Below are positions 24,011-35,224 of a stretch of DNA of 64,000 nucleotides, piece by piece. The notes under the pieces are model-generated. The model made no database searches and was not told where the DNA came from. It worked only from the letters and a program-made list of their open reading frames with translations. Within the stretch, counting starts at the first letter, position 1; each line of letters opens with the position of its first letter. Source of the DNA: Tetrastigma voinierianum (taxonomy: Eukaryota; Streptophyta; Magnoliopsida; Vitales; Vitaceae); NCBI GenBank assembly GCA_016808115.1, contig JAEQBH010004434.1, positions 477,263-541,262 of the forward strand, written 5' to 3'. The position numbers and the translations under genes are program-made.

Positions 24011-24432
24011 ACCCCAGGAGAACTCACATATAATAGCCTTCTAAGGGTCTTTAGGAGGTCCTGCCCATTTCCACCATATTCAGCCTCATTCTCTAGCTAA
24101 CGCAGCCTAGTCTAATCCGGCCGCCGCAGGTAATCTCCATAGCCTCTAACACTTTCTCGATCCGCATGAACCAATGGTCTACCAACATCTGATCTCTTCC
24201 CCGTGAATGCTCCGGGAGGATGATGCGCCTAAACCTCCGGAGGCTACTTAGGATCTTCCCTGACCACTCCCTATGCTAGTCCGTGCAATAGCAAACTCTC
24301 GCAACACTCACGACCTCTTACAAAGGCCCGTCGATCAAATGCCGGCCGATCAGCCAATCATCATCAGGCCCTCGACCAGCGCCCCCGTGGACGCCCCTCT
24401 ACGCCCCTACGCCCTCGTCCTCTACTAGCCAT
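24011..24432 (-). pseudogene. Shortened gag remnant of gypsy element 2
   Basis: The ATG at 24432 (minus) gives MASRGRGRRG, as in element 1. A Gag core fragment QMLVDHWFMRIEKVLEAMEIT follows at about 24120-24200 (with one shift). Only about 0.4 kb separates the start from protease sequence, where about 1.2 kb including a zinc knuckle is normal. The knuckle is absent, so an internal deletion is likely. Confidence 0.75.
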
Positions 24433-26422
24433 TTACACAATTAACATGGCAACAAGAATCATTTAATTTTCATTTCAGTCTAACTAGTAATGCAGATGCT
24501 AATTACTAATAGACTTGACAACCATGAACTGACCCGTTCATTTCCTAAGTGGCGCTAAATTCCAACCACTCAATTCATTTATTTCAATAAATTTCTAAGC
24601 TTTCTTATTCATTTCAGTATCCAAATCCCTAAGGTCATAGTTCCTAACCTTTAGCATTCACCATTTTTCCTATACACATTACACCATGCATATAGTTTCC
24701 TACGCCACTACCGCGCAATCATGATTTCAAATGGTAGTTAAATCCATTACAGTATCTCTAAGGCATAAACATTTAAATTTCGAGACACTAATTATACACA
24801 TAAATCGCTAGACACATTGTCCTTGCATTTACTTCGTAATGCAAGGCAATTCCATTTTGCATTTAAAATATTGTTTTCAACAAAATTTTATTTTCAAAAT
24901 TTTATTTTTGAAAATTTATTTTTTCGGGGTAATTTTATCAAATTTTATTTGATTTGATTTTATTTATTATTATTTTTTTCAATTAAAAAATAATTTGCGA
25001 GAATTTTTGTGATGAACAGTGTTCATGAACAGTGTTCATGAACCGGGTCCAAACGGTGACCCAAAAACAAGATCGAGTCGAAACCAGTAAAAATCAGAGC
25101 ATAGCACCTACCGCCTAACTGGCACTCCCAGGCAGACCGGCGCGTCTGCCGCGCATGGTCGCTGCGATCGCGGGTCGGTCTCCGGCCACGCGGGCAAGGG
25201 GCCGGGCCGTCGCGGCAGGTCACTGCGGTCAGCAGCCCTGGGCACGTGATAAAAGATCCTCGCCGCACGCCCCGCCGCGCTCGCCACGCTCGCCGGCTAC
25301 CAAGGCTACCGCCGCTTCGCTGAGCTCGCTTCGCGCGCTTCGGGGCCGCCAGGGATCATGGGCGCACGCCGCACGCTACTGGGCCGCCGCGTCGTGGCCG
25401 TGTGTGCGCCAGCATGGCCGTGACGCGCTCGTCATGCACACAAATGTACCCCAAATTCTTCATTATCACAACTCTATTGTATTGCGATACAAATCATAAA
25501 TTCTATGTTGCAATACACTAAATTTCACTAAATCAGACAGGAATACGCTTCAGCTAACTACACCCATCTTGCAATACAATCCTTCCTCGAACCAGCCCAC
25601 CTTCCCCACTCAGGGTCGTAATACAAACCTAGTATCAAATACAATCCACCTCTCATTAACACGATTTGGCAAAGAGCTTCCAAATTTCGCACCAAAATTT
25701 TTTTTTCTTCATTCTTATTATTTTATTTTATTTTTTTTCTTTTATTTCCAGCAGTTGGAAAAATCACTAAAAATCATTTTTTTTTCATTTTCCATAATAC
25801 TCAAATAAATTTATAAAAATTTATTTTTCTCCATTTCCTTCAATTTTTCAATTTGTAAAATCTTTTAGAAAATTATTTTCCTCCTCTTAACCAAATAAAA
25901 TTATAAAATTTATTTTATTTAATTTTTTTTTTCGCTTTTCAATTAAAAATTTTCTCCACTCAAATAAATTTATAAAAATTTATTTTCTTCCATTTTCTTC
26001 AATTCTCATCCAATAAATTTATTAAAAATTTATTTCTCTTCATTTTCATTTCCAGTTTTGTACACTGTACCACTCAAAATATTTTCTAAAATATTTTCTA
26101 CACATTCATGTGCTAATCACCAAGCACACATAATCGATCTCATCACACAACATGGTAAGCATACCATTCATACAATAATCCAACAAATCACACAAAACAC
26201 TTCAACACACATGCATGTAGTGTCCTAGTTTTGTCCCGTGAATTTCCTAGGCACGCATTACCTAAATCGAACATCGAACCACCTAGTGGTGATGCTTCTC
26301 ACCGGTTCAAGGCCTAAGCCTCAAATCCTCAATCTAGGTTTCATATACCTATATCTACATCAAACCACCTAGTGGTGATAGATATATTCAAACTGGTACT
26401 CCCTAGGTATTCGTATACCCAA
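24433..26422 (-). other. Leader of gypsy element 2 with GC-rich island
   Basis: Two-kilobase untranslated leader. 25110-25440 is strikingly GC-rich (runs of GCCGCG/CGCTCGCC) inside AT-rich surroundings. 25011-25043 has three overlapping GTTCATGAAC palindromes. The remainder is A/T-rich and related to the leader of element 1. A plus-strand frame in the GC island (25155-25499) has an Ala/Arg-rich translation that I regard as chance. Confidence 0.7.
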
Positions 26423-26433
26423 GCTCGATACCA
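26423..26433 (-). promoter_or_regulatory. Primer-binding site of gypsy element 2 (tRNA-Met type)
   Basis: On the minus strand TGGTATCGAGC lies three bases after the 5' LTR end. It differs from the initiator-Met tRNA complement TGGTATCAGAGC by one missing base. Confidence 0.75.
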
Positions 26434-26436
26434 AAA

Positions 26437-28446
26437 TGTGACGCCTAATTCTCGGGGGTCCGTTGATTCACCCACACCATGAATACAAGTGGATGTCAGT
26501 TACCCGACGCCACTCCTTTAGAAAATCTGCGCGTAGTCTCCTTTGTACCCGAGAGCTCACCCAAATACAAGACTCCGTGATATCCGGCCCCAAACAGTGC
26601 AACATATATCCAATACGGCCACTTGGGCTCATAAACAATTCTCAATATGCATACCAACTATGAATCTAACTATATATCCCATAGTTACAAGAGTTACAAT
26701 ATTTTCACTCTTAAACCATACATATATTAAACTTAAAGAGTTTTAATACATGTAAAACCACCAAAGCCACATTCCGGCTTTCTTCTAGAACTCAGCCTCT
26801 AGGACGAGCCGTCTCCTCGCACGCTCCATGTACCTGTAAAATAAAGGGGTCCCACGACGGGGTGAGCTAATGCTCAGTAGGAGAATCGCCCTAAGTGGGC
26901 TACTCACCACCTGGCTGCAGCTGCAATGTTCCAAAGTAAACACACATCCAAGCAAACGATGATCCTACTCAATGTCTATACGACTCAACTCGCATCCCGA
27001 GTCCTCACCGACTCTCTCATACACTCGCCTAAGCCTCAGATGAGAATTATTGATTTCGTTTATTTGCCGACAACCCTCCGATGTATATATATATCAATCA
27101 GCCATCCGATTATCGGGATATATTATTTTGCTTGTGCAATACTCCTCCGATGAATATCAACTGGGCCGTCCGACGATTGATATTTTAAATTTGGACTACT
27201 CCTCCGATAATTAATGTTTTTAGACAACCCTCCGAACCTTTTTTCTCTACATTCTCATCTCATGCACTCACTCCTATAATCCTGGGTGGTGTTCCAGTTG
27301 CATACACGGGCGTATGCGCCCACATACAAATTTAATCACATGCAAATATATAAACATGAATATACTGCATAATATCCAATCACAATAATCATGTCATGTA
27401 ATTATCATTTCAAATGACATCAAAATTAGCCTACTCAAGCAATACCGATCAAACACGAGCAATTTAATTTAAATCACTGCGCCAAAACACATATTCACAA
27501 AATATATTTCGGTAACACTATTTTAATACGAACCTCGTTACTATTCCCGGAAAATCATAAAACATCGGTTCACTTAGTGAACCCGGGTTTCACGACCATT
27601 TCCAGCCTTTATCCAATCAATACATGATTAACACCAAAAACACACAATTTCACACCAACATCAGCCGTGGAGCAGCCACGGCTGCTCCATTTTTGTTTCA
27701 AAATTTTATATTAATTCGGTCCCAAGGTTTGGGACCGATCAAACGGCCCCTAACGGCCTCAATCCAACGTAAACATCAAAAAACACTTAAAGCAATGACA
27801 CAAACTCAAGAGTGAACCCTACCTCAAGGAGTTTGGAAGAAACTCCCAACCGGCATCTACGCCAAGCCCTCTCCGCGTAGAGCAGCTTCTCCTTCTTGTC
27901 CCGAAGACCGCCGACTACGGACGCCCATATTTCTGTGAGAGTAAGGAAGACCTTCTCACACTGTAAAACCCATTTTTGCTAATGACATTTTTCCTTCATT
28001 TGCTCTCACGTTTTTGGTTTGGCCACGAGACCGACACTATTCAAATTTTTGTCATCTAGTGACTTAAAATCAAAATCCAAAATGCCTGTTATGTCCCTTC
28101 ATTTACCAGATTTGACATTCGGCACTATCTCGGACGTCCAAATTCATAATTTCTCTACTCATGCCACTTATGGCACATGAGTACATGTTATATGTGACTC
28201 CGTCAGATCAAAATCGCTTTATGGCACCCGGCCCGATGCCTCGAAAACGTGCCGACCGACCCGTCTCTGACATTAATACGAAATTTTACGTGCTAACTAG
28301 ATTACAGATAATTCCAACGTGTGAAATCCGCTTTGTCATCCGAGATCTAGAGAATTAATTACCGATTTTTAAACTAAATTACAATTTCAGAATCGAATTT
28401 ACGATTTTGCCCTTTTTCCATAAATTGGAATTTCTCGGATCTTACA
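26437..28446 (-). repeat. 5' LTR of gypsy element 2
   Basis: Plus-strand ends TGTGACGCC (26437) and ATCTTACA (28446), then the AATAT target duplication. Pairs with 18743-20706. Confidence 0.9.
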
Positions 28447-28834
28447 AATATGATCAGATAAAACTTTAAACATTGATATATTTAGAAATAAATATTACAC
28501 TTAATCAAAATTCTCTAATTCTACCTAATAAATTTAAGACCCCATAACAGCTTAATCAAAATTCAATAATCTGGAGTTGCCAGCAATTAAAATTCAAGAT
28601 AAATGTGCTCGAAAGAACCCTATCCCATCTTGAGACCATGGACGTTTTCTGAACTCCCAAAACCTTAATTCTTCTTTAAGCCAAATCCCAAATGGATCAA
28701 AAACATTAAAAAAAAATATTGAAAAAAGAAAAGGAAAGAAAAAGAGAGTTTTGTTCCATGGATATTATAAGCAAAAGTGTGGCTCCAGAGCTCCATTAGT
28801 TTTTTTTTGGAAAATTGAATCTGGTAGTTTTTTC

Positions 28835-29480
28835 TGCAACTTGAACTTGGGGTCTTCTTCTTCTTCTTGTTTTGGATTTGGATCAACACTCACACTCAGT
28901 AGTTCTATTTCATCTGAGGATTTTGGGAAAATTGAGGTCTGGTAGTTTTATCGCAACTTGAACTTGGGGTGTTCTTCTTCTTCTTCTTGTTTTGGATTTG
29001 GATTTGGGTCAACACTCACACTCAGGAGTTCTATTTCATCCGAGGATTCTGGGAATGAGTCTGGTAGTTTTTTCTGCAACATGGACTTGGGGTCTTCTTC
29101 TTGTTTGGATTTGGATTTGGATCAACACTCACATTCAAAAGTTCTATTTCTTCTAAGGATTCTAGGAATGTTGATCAAAATCCAAATCCAAAACAAGAAG
29201 AAGACCCCAAAGTTCAAGTTGCAGAAAAAACTACCAGACTCATTCCCAGAATCCTCGGATGAAATAGAACTCCTAAGTGTGAGTGTTGACCCAAATCCAA
29301 ACCAAAACAAGAAGAAGAAGAAGGACACCCCAAGTTCAAGTTGCAGAAAAAACTACCAGACTCAATTTTCCCAAAATCCTCAGATGAAATAGAACTACTG
29401 AGTGTGAGTGTTGATCCAAATCCAAATCCAAAACAAAAAAGAAGAAAAAGAAGAAGACCCCAAATTCAAGTCAAGGTAAA
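28835..29480. repeat. Tandem units in inverted halves at the fold-back 1 centre
   Basis: Three direct units of about 110 bases (about 28835, 28950, 29060) share CTTGTTTTGGATTTGG, TCAACACTCACACTCA and AGTTCTATTTCATC. From 29170 to 29480 the same unit appears three times as reverse complement (CCAAATCCAAAACAAGAAGA...). All are A/C- or G/T-skewed. The arrangement predicts a stable hairpin and open frames on both strands that need not be genes. Confidence 0.85.
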
Positions 29481-30300
29481 AAACTACCGTGACTCCAATT
29501 TTCCGTGAAAAACTAATGGAGCTCCTAGACCACACTTTCTTTTGCTTATAATATCTCATAAAAATATAAATCCTCTTTTCTTTCCTTTTCTTTTTTCAAT
29601 ATTTTTTTTTTTAATGTTTTTGATCCATTTGGGATTTGGCTTAAAGAAGAATTAGGGTTTTGGGAGTTCAGAAACCGTCCATGGTCTCAAGATGGGATAG
29701 GTTTCTTTCAAGCACATTTATCTTTGGACTTTAATCGTTTCAAGAACTCCAGACATGAATTTTTGATTAAGTTGTTATGGGGTCTCAAATTTATCAAGTA
29801 GATTAGAGAATTAGAGAATTCTAATTAAGTGTAATGTTTATTTCTAAATATATCAGTGTTTAAAGTTTTATCATATCATATTTGTATTAGTGCTTTAGAT
29901 TTGAACATTACAAATTCTAAACTTTTTTATTATGCATCATATTCTCTATTGATAACATGATGGAAATTTGGTGAAGAAGAATAGTCTACTGTACTCTATT
30001 TGATGGAGTCTAAATATTTATTTTATTTTTTACTTTTCTTTATTTTTCCTTACAAAACTAAATATTGTCTTTACTATAGCACTTTTTATTAAAACAATGA
30101 TTATTTTATTTCTAATTATAAACATTCTTTAAAATTACTTCAATAAATAATAATTTCTCAAAAATCTATAACCAACAAAGTTAAAAAAAAAGTTTACGGT
30201 AAAAGATAGGATACTCGTAAGAAAAAAAATCTTAGCACATTTGATATTATGATTTTTTCTTATAAAAAATTATTTAATCTATTATTCCCTTATTCATCGG

Positions 30301-30887
30301 AACACTTTTCAAAGAAAGTTGTAACAGTATTTTCTGAGTTTTTAATTTATTTTTTTTCAAAAAAAAGTTAAAGGACTAACCAAGCCCTAGGTAACTAAAA
30401 ATAACACATATTCATCATCCACAAATCTCTTCAACAATAAGATAAAAAATAATATTAAATAAGACGGAAATATTTAAAAAAAAACATAAAGAAAGAAAAA
30501 AAAAACAAGTTTCTTACTGGCAGATTCCCCACTCTTGCGCTTTCTATCTGACAGAAGCCTCCGCAACATACTAATCAAACTCCTCATGCAGCCCGACTAG
30601 TCTTTTTCAGGGTGTCTCTGTGATCTCTTTCCCATCATTACTTGATAGTTCATCGCCTTCAAAGAATGGGATAATTCAAGGAGATATGGATTTGGCAGAT
30701 TTTGCCACGCAGATATATCAAATTATCTAGAATCCGAATTAAGAATACAATTTGAATTATTCTCCCAAAAATAAGGTGATGCCCCCAAATTTGTAAAATC
30801 TTTCCAAATTGGATTCCTTTAAAACCATATACCAAATTATAACAAAAAGAAGAAGAATATCACATTAGTTTTTATTTTGTAATATTT

Positions 30888-30888
<1 letters not shown>
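30301..30888. repeat. Outer arm sequence shared with 35900-36640 and 55640-57540
   Basis: Reads, in order, a TTTTCAAAGAAAGTTG block, a CACATATTCATCATCCAC block, a minus-strand coding scrap (30485-30660), and CCCCCAAATTTGTAAAATCT followed by ATTCCTTTAAAACCATA. The same order recurs inverted at 35900-36640 and direct at 55640-56180 and 57000-57540. Confidence 0.75.
30485..30660 (-). pseudogene. Repeated coding scrap, copy 1 (unrecognised)
   Basis: Minus-strand translation contains, with shifts, the peptide family MMGKRSQRHPE...RSLISML..LLSDRKRKSG, also found at 36290-36420 (+), 55800-55980 (-) and 57097-57330 (-). A T-rich run preceding AG-like sites suggests it was once an exon. I do not recognise the parent protein. 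It is basic and lacks a known catalytic motif. Confidence 0.5.
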
Positions 30889-30976
<88 letters not shown>

Positions 30977-31049
30977 AGTGCAGTTTATAATTTATAGCAA
31001 TTTTAATTTATTTTGATATATTAATTAATTTCTACTCAAATATTAGAAA

Positions 31050-31094
<45 letters not shown>
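30889..31094. repeat. Two (AT)n microsatellites
   Basis: Runs of alternating AT at about 30889-30968 and 31054-31094, separated by a short A/T-rich linker. (AT)n at the same place in the arm copies near 36066, 56344 and 57589 shows it belongs to the repeat. Confidence 0.95.
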
Positions 31095-31096
<2 letters not shown>

Positions 31097-31254
31097 AAAT
31101 TATTTGTAATCCTAATGAAGAAGTAAATAGAATTTGAATGCCCCCCTAAATTTGTAAAAACTTTCCAAATTATATTCCTTTAAAATCATACCAACTTATA
31201 ACAAAAGAAGAAGAATATCAAAATAGTATTTTAATTTTTAAATATTCCTCATTT

Positions 31255-31515
31255 AAAAATTGCAGGACTTGCAGCTTTAGCAAGATTATCCGCACGATTT
31301 TTGAATAGAGGAAATAATGTGAATAAAAGACAAGGATGGGTACTGACCATCAAGCACTTTATCTCTGAGCACAATAGGAACCTCTGCAGGACGAATTTTT
31401 GTCTTTCTTGTATCCTCGGAAACCTTTGATAAGAATCCCCCATCATTTGCAACATGAGATACCACACAGGAGGGCAAAGGAAAGCAATCCAAAGCGACAT
31501 TAAATAAATGTATTT
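31255..31515 (-). pseudogene. MED12: MED12 exon fragment, duplicated copy
   Basis: Minus strand encodes VALDCFPLPSCVVSHVANDG, then KVSEDTRKTKIRPAEVPIVL and SSIQK, then RADNLAKAASP after a one-base shift. This is the MED12 segment also present at 59215-59460. The copy here keeps the CVVSHVANDG frame that is shifted in the other copy. Both carry the same extra T in CAAAAATCGTGCGG, so they share a common broken ancestor. The copy is truncated on both sides: at 31262 it abuts an AT-rich arm and at 31515 unrelated sequence. MED12 is a subunit of the Mediator kinase module. Confidence 0.85.
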
Positions 31516-32389
31516 TTAAACTGGGATACGAAAAACTGGGATACAAATTTTGGTTTTTCTATTACTTTACTCAGCTTTATCTTTAGCTGATAGGGTATAA
31601 TGTTGGATTAGGGGCATGAGGAGAGATTTTGTTATTTTCTTTTTGAATTCTTTAATAGTCGATCTCAGATGATAGTGTCAAGCCTTATGTGATGTGTATT
31701 TGATTAATTCAAAGTTAACTTAAGTATTACTTTATCGAGCTTGTAGCTGTCTTTTTTTTTTATAAACCTCTGACTTTCATTTGTTTGTATGATATAGACA
31801 TATGCATTTGGCCTCCTACTGACTTACAATCTCGGATCTAGATTTGCTGCATTCTCAAGGTGCAAGTTTTCATGTTTAACTACTTATAATTAATTGCTTC
31901 ATATGTACAAGTTTGTGATTAGATTGACAGTTTTACTGTGTTTCTCTTTTGAGGTGTAATGGTTTTGTTTTTATCAGAGCATTTCTCAAGAGTGTGAATG
32001 ATGAAATTAAAGCTTCACTTTTGATTTGGTGGATTGAAAGTTGAGAAAAGTATGGTTTTGATTATTTATTGAACCATTACCTCTCTTTAAGAGATTATAG
32101 TTCCGCAATTGGAAGCATTTCAAAGAAGGTAAGGTGGACCCAGTGTTCATTGAATTTTTGTGGCTTAAAGTTTATAATTTTCTGATCAGCATTGAATTAT
32201 CGATGCTCTTTTTAAGTAATGATAATTTCATTTCTTTCATTCTAATCATTTCTCGTGGGTGTATAAAAACCTACCTTTTTGATTATAAAATATCAAATAA
32301 AATAAAGAGAGAAATTAGAGAAAGAAAGGACATAAGAAATTAGCAAATCTCGTGGGATACAGCTTATTTAAAAAATGTCTTTTTTTTAA
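31516..32389 (+). other. AT-rich segment with possible exon fragments of an unrecognised gene
   Basis: Three blocks look exon-like on the plus strand: 31797-31858 (after TATAG, before GTGCAAG; reads YAFGLLLTYNLGSRFAAFS), about 31979-32040 (after TTATCAG; reads AFLKSVNDEIKASLLIWW) and about 32070-32128 (reads HYLSLRDYSSAIGSISKK, followed by GTAAGG). The order and splice-like borders suggest a gene fragment. I cannot identify it. The rest is A/T-rich with nothing recognised. Confidence 0.35.
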
Positions 32390-33350
32390 AAGGTGTACTT
32401 ATTTATTTATTATTTACTATTATTATTATTATTATTTTAAAAGGAAAAAAAAAAGAGAATTTTAATGCCTACATTGAATATTTGTTTGTTGAAGTCATGA
32501 TGGTAAATCAAGACCCTCACGGTCCACTCAGTTCCAAGGCACTTTCCATTTATACCCCTATTTATTACCACCAACCTATGTCCACTCGTTTGCCTTTTTC
32601 ACCACCTATTTATTATTTTAAAATTAAATTTAGATGTAACATTTGGGGAACAGACATTTCAATTTTAAATGACAAAAATATCATATCTGTTTTTCTCATC
32701 CATAAACACCAAAAGCGAATAAAAGGCAAAAACGTATTTATTTTATTTTATATTTTATTAAATAAAGTATATTAAAATTATACATTAATAGTAATTTTTT
32801 ATTAGTCATTTTATTTGAGAAGTAAATAGTTATTATTTTATGTAAATGATGAATAAGGGAAAAATAGATTAAATTATTTTGAATAAGAAAAAATCATAAT
32901 ATCAAAAGTGCTAAGATTTTTTAGAGTATACTGTGTCCCCTATCTTTAACAGTAAACATTTATTTTTTCTAATTTCAAAATCAAGAATATAAACTTTCTT
33001 CCTTATAGATTTTTGAGAAATTATTATTTATTGATGTAATTTTAAAGAATGGTTATAATTAGAAATAAAAGAATTATTGTTTAAAGAAAGGGTGGTAAAG
33101 ACCACGTTTAGTTTTGTAAGGAAAAATAAAGAAAAGTAAATATTTAGACTCTATAAATGATTTATTTAAAACTTTAAATATAATTTACTTATTCATTTCT
33201 ATTATATAGGGATTAAATGATTTTAAAATAAATAAACGTTAACAAATTTAATTAATTTATATTTATTAGTTTTTATTTTTCTTACAAAAATATCAAGCAT
33301 TAGAAAATAGTAATATTATTTCCTTGATACTTAAATTAGAATCAAGCACA
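32375..33350 (+). repeat. Dispersed segment, copy 2, with fold-back arm start
   Basis: 32375-32520 matches the tandem unit at 16490-16620. 32530-32850 matches 18045-18461. 32850-33110 matches the fold-back arm (also 36640-36870 and, inverted, 56740-57000). 33098-33350 matches 85-372. One contiguous copy therefore links repeats that are separated elsewhere in the window. Confidence 0.7.
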
Positions 33351-33719
33351 ACAAAAATAAAAACTTTGGAACTGTTTTTATTTTTACTTGACCATTACCA
33401 TGAAAGCAAAAACAAAGTTCTGAAAACATATTGCAAAAAGGTGCAAATTGAAAACATTTTACAGATCGATAAGACCTGTTCAAGTGGAGATTGTCTAGTT
33501 CTTCCACTCATCCTCTATGAATTCAAAGTTCTTTATCTTCTTTTCTTTTTCCTTGTTATTCATCCATTCAATGTGATTAAAAAAAGCATGTTTCTATGTG
33601 TGTGAGAAACATTCATACATTTAATTTAACTATAGCTTCTCAAAGTTACATTTAATTTAACTATTTTTTGTTATTAATTTACTAAACATGTTTAAAATCT
33701 TCTCAAGGATAGCTTAAAT
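33351..33719. other. AT-rich spacer
   Basis: A plus-strand frame at 33324-33605 encodes 93 residues with a hydrophobic stretch, but it has no recognisable family, starts inside a dispersed repeat and has A/T-driven composition. I do not call it a gene. Confidence 0.35.
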
Positions 33720-34615
33720 AATTCTATGCCTCGGTGTTTAACTTACTCTATACGCTTGAGTCCCCCCATACCCACCGGGGCGTTTACCCAACTATTAACT
33801 CTGCCGTCTCGCGAGATTAGCTGAGGTGTTTAGCTAGCCCAAACATCTACTATTAGAACTGGCAATCAAGGCGGACGAGCTGGGTAGAGCCTACATTGGG
33901 CCGAGCAAGCCTTATAAAGCATTAAGGTTGTCAATCTGAGTCGAGCCCAAATCTGACCCGATTGTTTCAAGCCCTAATTCTAGTGGGCCTGACTAGCCCA
34001 ACGGGCTAGGTTCAAATTGTCAGCTCTGTCCATGGTTATAAAAAAATAATAAGTAACCAATCTTCTTACAGATTTTGTCAAACATTTGTTTCGTTGTTTT
34101 TTTTTTTTTTCCAAAAACCTTTTTCACAAATGGGCATTTAAATGCATTTATGTTAAATCTCAAACAAATGCAAACCAAATGAAGGTTTTTTCATAATAAG
34201 GTCCTAAGCAAAATTAAGGAATTGTTTATAAATATATAATATATAATAAATGTAATGGTGACATTGGGCTATTATCACGAGAACTCGAAAAAACGGGCCA
34301 AATTTGGCTCGGCCCGCTAGCATGTTCAAAATTTTAGCTTTGTAAGGCAATTTCAATCCCTAAGAATTGTATCAGCTAAGCCGCTATTTTATCGGGTTTG
34401 AAAAATCGAGCCACCAACACTAACCCGATGAAGCCTTAGCTCGCCCCGAATTAAGCCACTCTAGATAGAGGCATAAGCATTATCGATTTGGGCAACAAAA
34501 GCAACAAAGGTAGATTTGACTGCTTGAGTAAGATGGAGATAATCCTCATGTTCATTGGGCATAAAAATGACCTCTTGAGGATGCGGAAGTGTGATGAAAG
34601 CCCTTGAGGTGGAGC
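33720..34615. other. Unclassified segment with GC-richer ends
   Basis: 33720-34030 and 34260-34450 are relatively GC-rich and contain GGCCGAGC / GCTCGGCCCG and GGGCCTGACTAGCCCAACGGGC-type blocks, separated by A/T sequence. The layout hints at terminal inverted repeats of a small DNA transposon (hAT-like), but I cannot define ends or a target duplication. No coding sequence recognised. Confidence 0.3.
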
Positions 34616-34619
34616 TCGA

Positions 34620-35100
34620 AGATGAGTTTCGAGAACAAAAAGCTTTTGTTTTGAAAACTGATTATTTTACTAGCATTCGGCTTAGGCATATGTAAGGGAG
34701 TCGGTGAGGACTCGAGACATGGGTTTAAGTACGTACATTCGAGCAGTGCCTGGGGCCAAATTGCTCGAATGTAATTGTTTGTCAGCGACATGTGCACTTA
34801 AAGTGAGAAGAATCACGAGTGAAATTATCTCTACTAGGCTTTGCTCACCCCGGGTCGAGGATCAATTTGCATACGTGAGTGTACAGCAGGATTCGCTCAC
34901 TGCAGTCGCAGGCAAAGCCTGGTCAGGGCTTTGGTAGATACTTTTGTATAACATGTATTAGAAACTCTAAATTTTAATATATGTTGAATTAAGAGTGATT
35001 TATTAACTCTTGAACTATTATATATAATTGATGTATTTTATGGGTATTAATACACGCCTGAACCATTATTTTACTCCGCATACCCTCACACATGATCATC
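34620..35100 (+). repeat. 3' part of a gypsy-family LTR
   Basis: CGAGAACAAAAAGCTTTTGTTTTGAAAA, then GGAGTCGGTGAGGACTCGAGACATGGG, GCTCACCCCGGGTCGAGG and GAAACTCTAAATTTTAATATATG follow the family LTR in order (compare 10255-10640). The left part is missing. The usual ...GCGCTACA end is not readable before MED12-derived sequence starts near 35225. Confidence 0.7.
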
Positions 35101-35224
35101 AGAATTGTTGTGGATGTTTAGACTTGCAGAGCCTCATACAAAGGAGACTCTACCCGATTATAAGTGGTGTCGTTACCGACATCTACTAGTATTCCGGCTG
35201 CTGGTTACCGAATTGTCACTGCAC

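Larger units (their letters stand above)
18743..28446 (-). mobile_element. Ty3/gypsy element 2 with recognisable gag-pol
   Basis: LTRs at 26437-28446 (5') and 18743-20706 (3') enclose a 5.7-kb interior read on the minus strand in the order gag, protease, RT, integrase. This is the Ty3/gypsy order. The target duplication AATAT is exact (18738-18742 and 28447-28451). Uninterrupted relatives of the target at 29884-29900 (inverted) and 37026-37045 read straight through, which confirms the insertion. The integrase C-terminus (GKLSPRFIGPFEILERVG) and long LTRs resemble the Tekay/Del chromovirus group; that placement is an inference. All frames are broken by stops and indels, so the copy is dead. 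Confidence 0.92.
18462..30300. mobile_element. Fold-back (long inverted-repeat) element 1, interrupted by gypsy element 2
   Basis: Left arm 18462-18742 plus 28447-29165; right arm about 29170-30300 is its reverse complement. Matching landmarks are TTTCCATCATGTCATC / GATAACATGATGGAAA, AATTTGTAATGTTCAAAT / ATTTGAACATTACAAATT, and ACCATGGACG / CGTCCATGGT. The centre near 29165-29170 is flanked by tandem units of about 110 bases. Without the gypsy insertion the element is about 2.1 kb and could fold into one long hairpin. No transposase is present. The left arm lacks a segment that the right arm has (around 30120-30280). Whether it is a Mutator-like or other type of fold-back element is unclear, as I cannot fix its outer ends. 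Confidence 0.75.

Noticed and set aside
25155..25499. 114-codon plus-strand frame, Ala/Arg-rich
   Set aside because: High GC removes stops by chance. It is antisense to the leader of gypsy element 2 and has no recognisable domain.
28958..29392. 144-codon Ser/Lys-rich frame
   Set aside because: It spans the hairpin centre and reads tandem units and then their reverse complement. Open frame is explained by the repeat; an origin as a captured exon cannot be shown.
33324..33605. 93-codon frame with a hydrophobic segment
   Set aside because: Starts inside a dispersed repeat, is A/T-driven and lacks any recognised motif or promoter context.
33720..34450. hAT-type transposon
   Set aside because: GC-richer GGCCGAGC/GCTCGGCC blocks suggest inverted ends, but no clear terminal repeat, 8-bp duplication or transposase could be defined.
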